DNA from: Synergistaceae bacterium UBA5560
GTDB taxonomy: Bacteria > Synergistota > Synergistia > Synergistales > Aminiphilaceae
NCBI GenBank assembly: GCA_002425685.1
Contig: DIMS01000075.1
Location: forward strand, 47,380 to 64,006
Reading direction: 5' to 3'
Length of the DNA stretch: 16,627 bases
The translations under genes and the position numbers were made by a program. The notes beneath the pieces are model-generated. The model was not told the DNA's origin. It saw nothing but the letters and a program-made list of their open reading frames with translations, and did no database searches. Shown here in pieces: positions 14,306 to 16,627 of this stretch; within the stretch, counting starts at the first letter, position 1, and every line of letters starts with the position of its first letter.

Positions 14306-15235
14306 ATGAAGAAAATCGAATCTGCGGAGGACATTCGTTCGGTTCTGGTGGTCGGCGCGGGCACCATGGGAAGTCAGATCGCCCTGCAGTGCGCGCTCTG
14401 CGGCCTGCGCGTGACGCTCTACGACGTGGACCGGGCGAAACTCGACGAGGCTCGGGGGAGAATGAGCGGCGAGTATGCCGCGTCCCTCATGGGTCTGGGC
14501 TTGCGGGAGGCGGAGACGGTCCGGAAGGCCATAGAGGGCATCGAGTTCACTACGGACGCCGCGGCTGCCGCAGCGGAGGCGGACCTGGTGAGCGAGTCCA
14601 TTCCGGAACGGCCGGAGCTGAAGGCGAGGGTGTTCGGCATGTTCGACGGACTATGCCCGGAGCGGACGCTCTTCGCCACGAATTCCTCCACGCTGCTGCC
14701 CTCCATGATCGCCGAGGGGACGGGGCGTCCCGACCGCTTCTGTGCCATGCACTTTCACATTTACGTGTGGGTTGCCAACGTGGTGGACATCATGCCCCAC
14801 CCGGGAACGGCGCCGGAGGTGGCGGAGGTTCTCCGGCAGTTCGCCCTGCGGATCGGACAGGTGCCCATCGTGCTCAAGAAGGAACAGGTGGGGTATGTCT
14901 TCAACACCATGCTCTGTGCGCTCAACGATGCCGCGCTGGGGCTCGTTGCGGATGGCGTCGCCTCGGTGGACGACGTGGACCGGGCCTGGATGGGCGTGAT
15001 GAAAACCCCCATCGGTCCCCTGGGGATTCTCGATTTCGTGGGCCTCGACACGGCTTTGACCATCACGGAATACTGGGCGGAGCGCACGGGCAACAAACGG
15101 CTCGTCAGCAATGGACAACTGCTCCGGAGCTACGTGGAGGCGGGGCGTCTGGGCATGAAGAACGGAAAGGGGTTCTACGACTATCCCGCTCCGCGCTACG
15201 CCGACGAGGACTTCGTCTCTTCCTCCTCAAAATAG
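14306..15235 (+). CDS. 3-hydroxyacyl-CoA dehydrogenase family protein with atypical active site
   Basis: 309 residues from the ATG at 14306, which has AAGGAGGGTG (14291-14300) at good spacing; an in-frame ATG at 14276 lacks one. Residues 13-40 form the Rossmann nucleotide site: VLVVGAGTMGSQIA and an acidic Asp40 ending the second strand, indicating NAD(H). ATNSSTLLPS (124-133) and VGYVFNTML (195-203, Asn200) match conserved 3HCDH positions. The usual catalytic stretch HFFNP...LVEVI is replaced here by HFHIYVWVANVVDIM: His149 remains but the partner Glu is Asp161 and the NP pair is IY. The C-terminal domain (195-295) ends GMKNGKGFYDYP, as in the family. It probably oxidises or reduces a beta-hydroxy acid or its CoA ester. 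The 3' end overlaps the convergent gntR by 40 bp, in the SSSSK tail. Confidence 0.88.
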   Translation: MKKIESAEDIRSVLVVGAGTMGSQIALQCALCGLRVTLYDVDRAKLDEARGRMSGEYAASLMGLGLREAETVRKAIEGIEFTTDAAAAAAEADLVSESIPERPELKARVFGMFDGLCPERTLFATNSSTLLPSMIAEGTGRPDRFCAMHFHIYVWVANVVDIMPHPGTAPEVAEVLRQFALRIGQVPIVLKKEQVGYVFNTMLCALNDAALGLVADGVASVDDVDRAWMGVMKTPIGPLGILDFVGLDTALTITEYWAERTGNKRLVSNGQLLRSYVEAGRLGMKNGKGFYDYPAPRYADEDFVSSSSK

Positions 15236-15894
15236 TAGACTCGGATGAACCGGTCCTGAAGCGCGAAGGACCAGTGCACGTTCTGCAGCAGTGAGGCGGC
15301 CTCCTCGCATTTTCCTTCTTCGAGGAGGCCGACGAATTCCCGGTGCTCCGCCATGGAGCGCACTTCCCACTCGTGGATGAGTTCGTCCCGGCGGGGCATG
15401 AAGTCGTAGAGGCGCCTCCGGTAGTTGGAGAGCAGGCGCAGCAGATGGCGGTTCCCCGAAAGACGGGGAAGGGTACAGTGGAACTCGGTGTTCAGGTCGT
15501 TGTACTGCTCGGCGTTGCCCCGGCGCCACGCCGTGTCCATGGCGTCGTTGATGGAGGCCAGTTCCGAGAGAACCCCCGGAGTGATCAGCGAGGCCACAAT
15601 GCGGACCGTGCTGGACTCGAGGGCGCCGATGATTTCGTAAAAGTCCTTGATGTCCCTCTGGGAGAGTTCGTTCACCACGATGCCCCTGCGGGGGAGGATG
15701 GTCACGAAGCCTTCTCCCTCAAGCTGAAGCAGGGCGTCCCGCAGGGGGGTCTTGCTGATGCCGAGCTGGCTGCTCATCTTCCGGAGATTGATGGAGGCGC
15801 CGGGAACGATCTCCCGTTCGTTCATCTTGCGTTTCAAGTAGTCGTATACCTGTTCCCGAAGTGGTTTTGTGAAGAGAACATCGTCGCCGTTCAT
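15196..15894 (-). CDS. GntR family transcriptional regulator, FCD (FadR) subfamily
   Basis: 232 residues on the minus strand; the ATG at 15894 has GGAGG 7 nt upstream. Residues 8-75 form the winged helix-turn-helix: KPLREQVYDYLKRKM, GASINLRKMSSQLGISKTPLRDALLQLEGEG and the wing LPRRGIVVNEL. Residues about 82-215 form an all-helical FCD ligand domain with FHCTLPRLSGNRHL, SMAEHREFV and NVHWSF, giving candidate metal ligands His139, His184 and His207. The Asp usually four residues before the first His is Asn135 here. Such regulators bind organic or sugar acids and usually repress nearby catabolic and transport genes. The convergent dehydrogenase gene and the TRAP-lyase operon are the obvious targets, with autoregulation likely. 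Its stop codon lies inside the end of the dehydrogenase gene. Confidence 0.93.
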   Translation of the reverse strand: MNGDDVLFTKPLREQVYDYLKRKMNEREIVPGASINLRKMSSQLGISKTPLRDALLQLEGEGFVTILPRRGIVVNELSQRDIKDFYEIIGALESSTVRIVASLITPGVLSELASINDAMDTAWRRGNAEQYNDLNTEFHCTLPRLSGNRHLLRLLSNYRRRLYDFMPRRDELIHEWEVRSMAEHREFVGLLEEGKCEEAASLLQNVHWSFALQDRFIRVYYFEEEETKSSSA

Positions 15895-15944
15895 GGGGAG
15901 GCCTCCATCGCCTTGGGGGTGTCGCTTCCGGGGGAATCACGTTG

Positions 15945-15974
15945 TGTATACCAAGGGATCGGCCCTTTTGTCAA
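15945..15974 (-). promoter_or_regulatory. gntR promoter with internal inverted repeat
   Basis: On the minus strand: -35 TTGACA (15974 to 15969), 18-nt spacer, -10 TATACA (15950 to 15945), followed by the gntR ATG about 50 nt later. The spacer contains AAGGG-N5-CCCTT (15953-15967), and the -10 lies in the asymmetric motif TTGTGTATACCAA (plus strand, 15942-15954). Both are plausible sites for autorepression. Confidence 0.7.
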
Positions 15975-16103
15975 TCTCCGAATGACGCACAATGACGGTA
16001 CACAGCACCCGAACTTTCCTCTCCGTTCTTTTCCGAAGGTTTTTTTCCGGTTCCGTTCGTAAAAACGTGTTTCCTTTTCAACGCTCCGTCTCCGTTAGAT
16101 CCC

Positions 16104-16128
16104 GTTTCGGCGGGGTGTCCGCCGAAAC
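16104..16128. repeat. 10-bp inverted repeat
   Basis: GTTTCGGCGG (16104-16113) and CCGCCGAAAC (16119-16128) form a perfect stem with a 5-nt loop. No U-tract follows on either strand, so it may be a structured RNA element or processing site rather than a classical terminator. Confidence 0.5.
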
Positions 16129-16190
16129 AACGAAGGGAGGCGGGGCGTTTCTCTCGCTCCGGACCTGCTTCGACAGGCCAGCCATAGATC

Positions 16191-16221
16191 ACCGCCGGGG
16201 AACGAGCCGCTCCCCGGCGGT
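16191..16221 (-). terminator. Hairpin downstream of the chemotaxis gene
   Basis: ACCGCCGGGGA (16191-16201) pairs perfectly with TCCCCGGCGGT (16211-16221) around a 9-nt loop. It lies 19 bp beyond the 3' end of the minus-strand MCP gene, the expected terminator position. The minus-strand sequence after it (GATCTATGG) has no U-run, so termination is inferred from position and stem strength. Confidence 0.55.
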
Positions 16222-16240
16222 CTTTCGCTGCCGCGTGTCC

Positions 16241-16627
16241 TCACGCCCCTCCGTTTTCCCCGGAAACGAGGGCGGCGTGGTCCTCCATCCGGAAAAAAGC
16301 CGCCTTTTCCTGCAATGCTTCGGACACGCGGGCGAGCGTCTCCGCCCCGGAGGCGACCTCTTCCGTCGCGGCGGCCACGTCGAGAACGCGGGAGCGCACG
16401 GTTGCGGCGATGGAGGAGGCGTTGTTCACCCGTTCCGCCACGTTCTGTATCGCTCCGGCGATTTCTTCGCTGGAGGCGGCCTGCTCCTGGGAGACCGCGG
16501 CCATGTCCTGGGCGACGAGACCGATGGTGCGCAGGGCTTCGAGAATGCGGGCGATGGTCGCCTCCGTTTCCGCAGCGAGATCCCGCGCCTCTCCCGATTT
16601 TGCGGCGTTCCGCTTCACCGCGGAGAC
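16241..16627 (-). CDS. Methyl-accepting chemotaxis protein, C-terminal fragment (N-terminus beyond window)
   Basis: The minus-strand frame is open to the window edge, so only the last 128 residues are seen. They form the descending arm of the long signalling coiled coil of chemoreceptors: heptad-patterned helices with IGLVAQDMAAVSQEQAASSE followed by EIAGAIQNVAERV, a classical methylation-helix segment (EQAASSEEI), then TEEVASGAETLARVSEALQEK. The kinase-contact hairpin tip lies upstream of what is visible. The protein ends in a short tail (FRMEDHAALVSGENGGA) without an obvious CheR-binding pentapeptide. Its sensing domain is unknown. The gene is probably unrelated to the neighbouring gntR, being separated by about 350 bp and a hairpin. 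Confidence 0.9.
   Translation of the reverse strand, partial: VSAVKRNAAKSGEARDLAAETEATIARILEALRTIGLVAQDMAAVSQEQAASSEEIAGAIQNVAERVNNASSIAATVRSRVLDVAAATEEVASGAETLARVSEALQEKAAFFRMEDHAALVSGENGGA

Larger units (their letters stand above)
15975..16240. other. Intergenic region between the chemotaxis gene and gntR; no gene seen
   Basis: No supported coding frame. It contains two strong hairpins (listed separately) and a pyrimidine-rich stretch with TCCGTTC repeated 30 bp apart (16022-16028 and 16052-16058). No riboswitch consensus such as the cyclic-di-GMP type is recognisable on either strand. Confidence 0.4.

Noticed and set aside
1..16627. CRISPR arrays, insertion sequences, phage or tRNA/rRNA genes
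   Set aside because: No regularly spaced direct repeats, transposase or integrase motifs, or tRNA T-arm consensus were found.

Overview
This window is GC-rich bacterial chromosomal DNA with tightly packed operons. The protein sequences and gene set (a TRAP carboxylate transporter, a gamma-family sulfur-amino-acid PLP enzyme, TreT beside OtsA/OtsB, FCD-type GntR regulator, many signalling genes) suggest an anaerobic, amino- or organic-acid-fermenting bacterium, most likely of the phylum Synergistota. That assignment is inference from protein flavour, not from a marker gene. I see no tRNA, rRNA, CRISPR array, insertion sequence or phage gene.

Layout. (1) 1-2949, plus strand: a three-gene phosphorelay cluster. 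It holds the 3' part of a PAS histidine kinase, an Rcp1-like single-domain response regulator, and a REC-PAS-HisKA_2 kinase, all translationally coupled by overlaps and followed by a hairpin. (2) 3189-4388: a lone Cys/Met-metabolism PLP enzyme (methionine gamma-lyase / cystathionine gamma-lyase-like). (3) 4389-5102: a long non-coding stretch with a candidate extended -10 promoter and palindromes. (4) 5103-9522: a trehalose operon encoding a duplicated DUF5752 protein, TreT, OtsB and OtsA, with ATGA overlaps or a 6-nt gap between genes. It encodes both a one-step (TreT) and a two-step (OtsA/OtsB) route to trehalose. (5) 9648-14017: a promoter followed by a TRAP transporter (DctP, hairpin, DctQ, DctM) and a PEP-mutase/isocitrate-lyase-superfamily C-C lyase, ended by a strong 14-bp hairpin. 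(6) 14071-15235: a separately promoted 3-hydroxyacyl-CoA dehydrogenase-family gene, converging with and overlapping (7) 15196-15894, a minus-strand GntR/FCD regulator with its own well-formed promoter. (8) 16241-16627: the 3' end of a minus-strand methyl-accepting chemotaxis protein.

How the genes may work together. Regions 5-7 look like one organic-acid catabolic island: a periplasmic binding protein and membrane permease import an acid, the KRCGH-motif lyase cleaves a 2-hydroxy or branched di/tricarboxylate, an NAD(H)-linked dehydrogenase acts on a related hydroxyacyl compound, and GntR regulates the set. The substrate cannot be read from the sequence. The trehalose operon probably serves compatible-solute or sugar-nucleotide metabolism. 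The least understood items are the DUF5752 protein, the 714-nt leader in front of it, and the atypical active site of the dehydrogenase.
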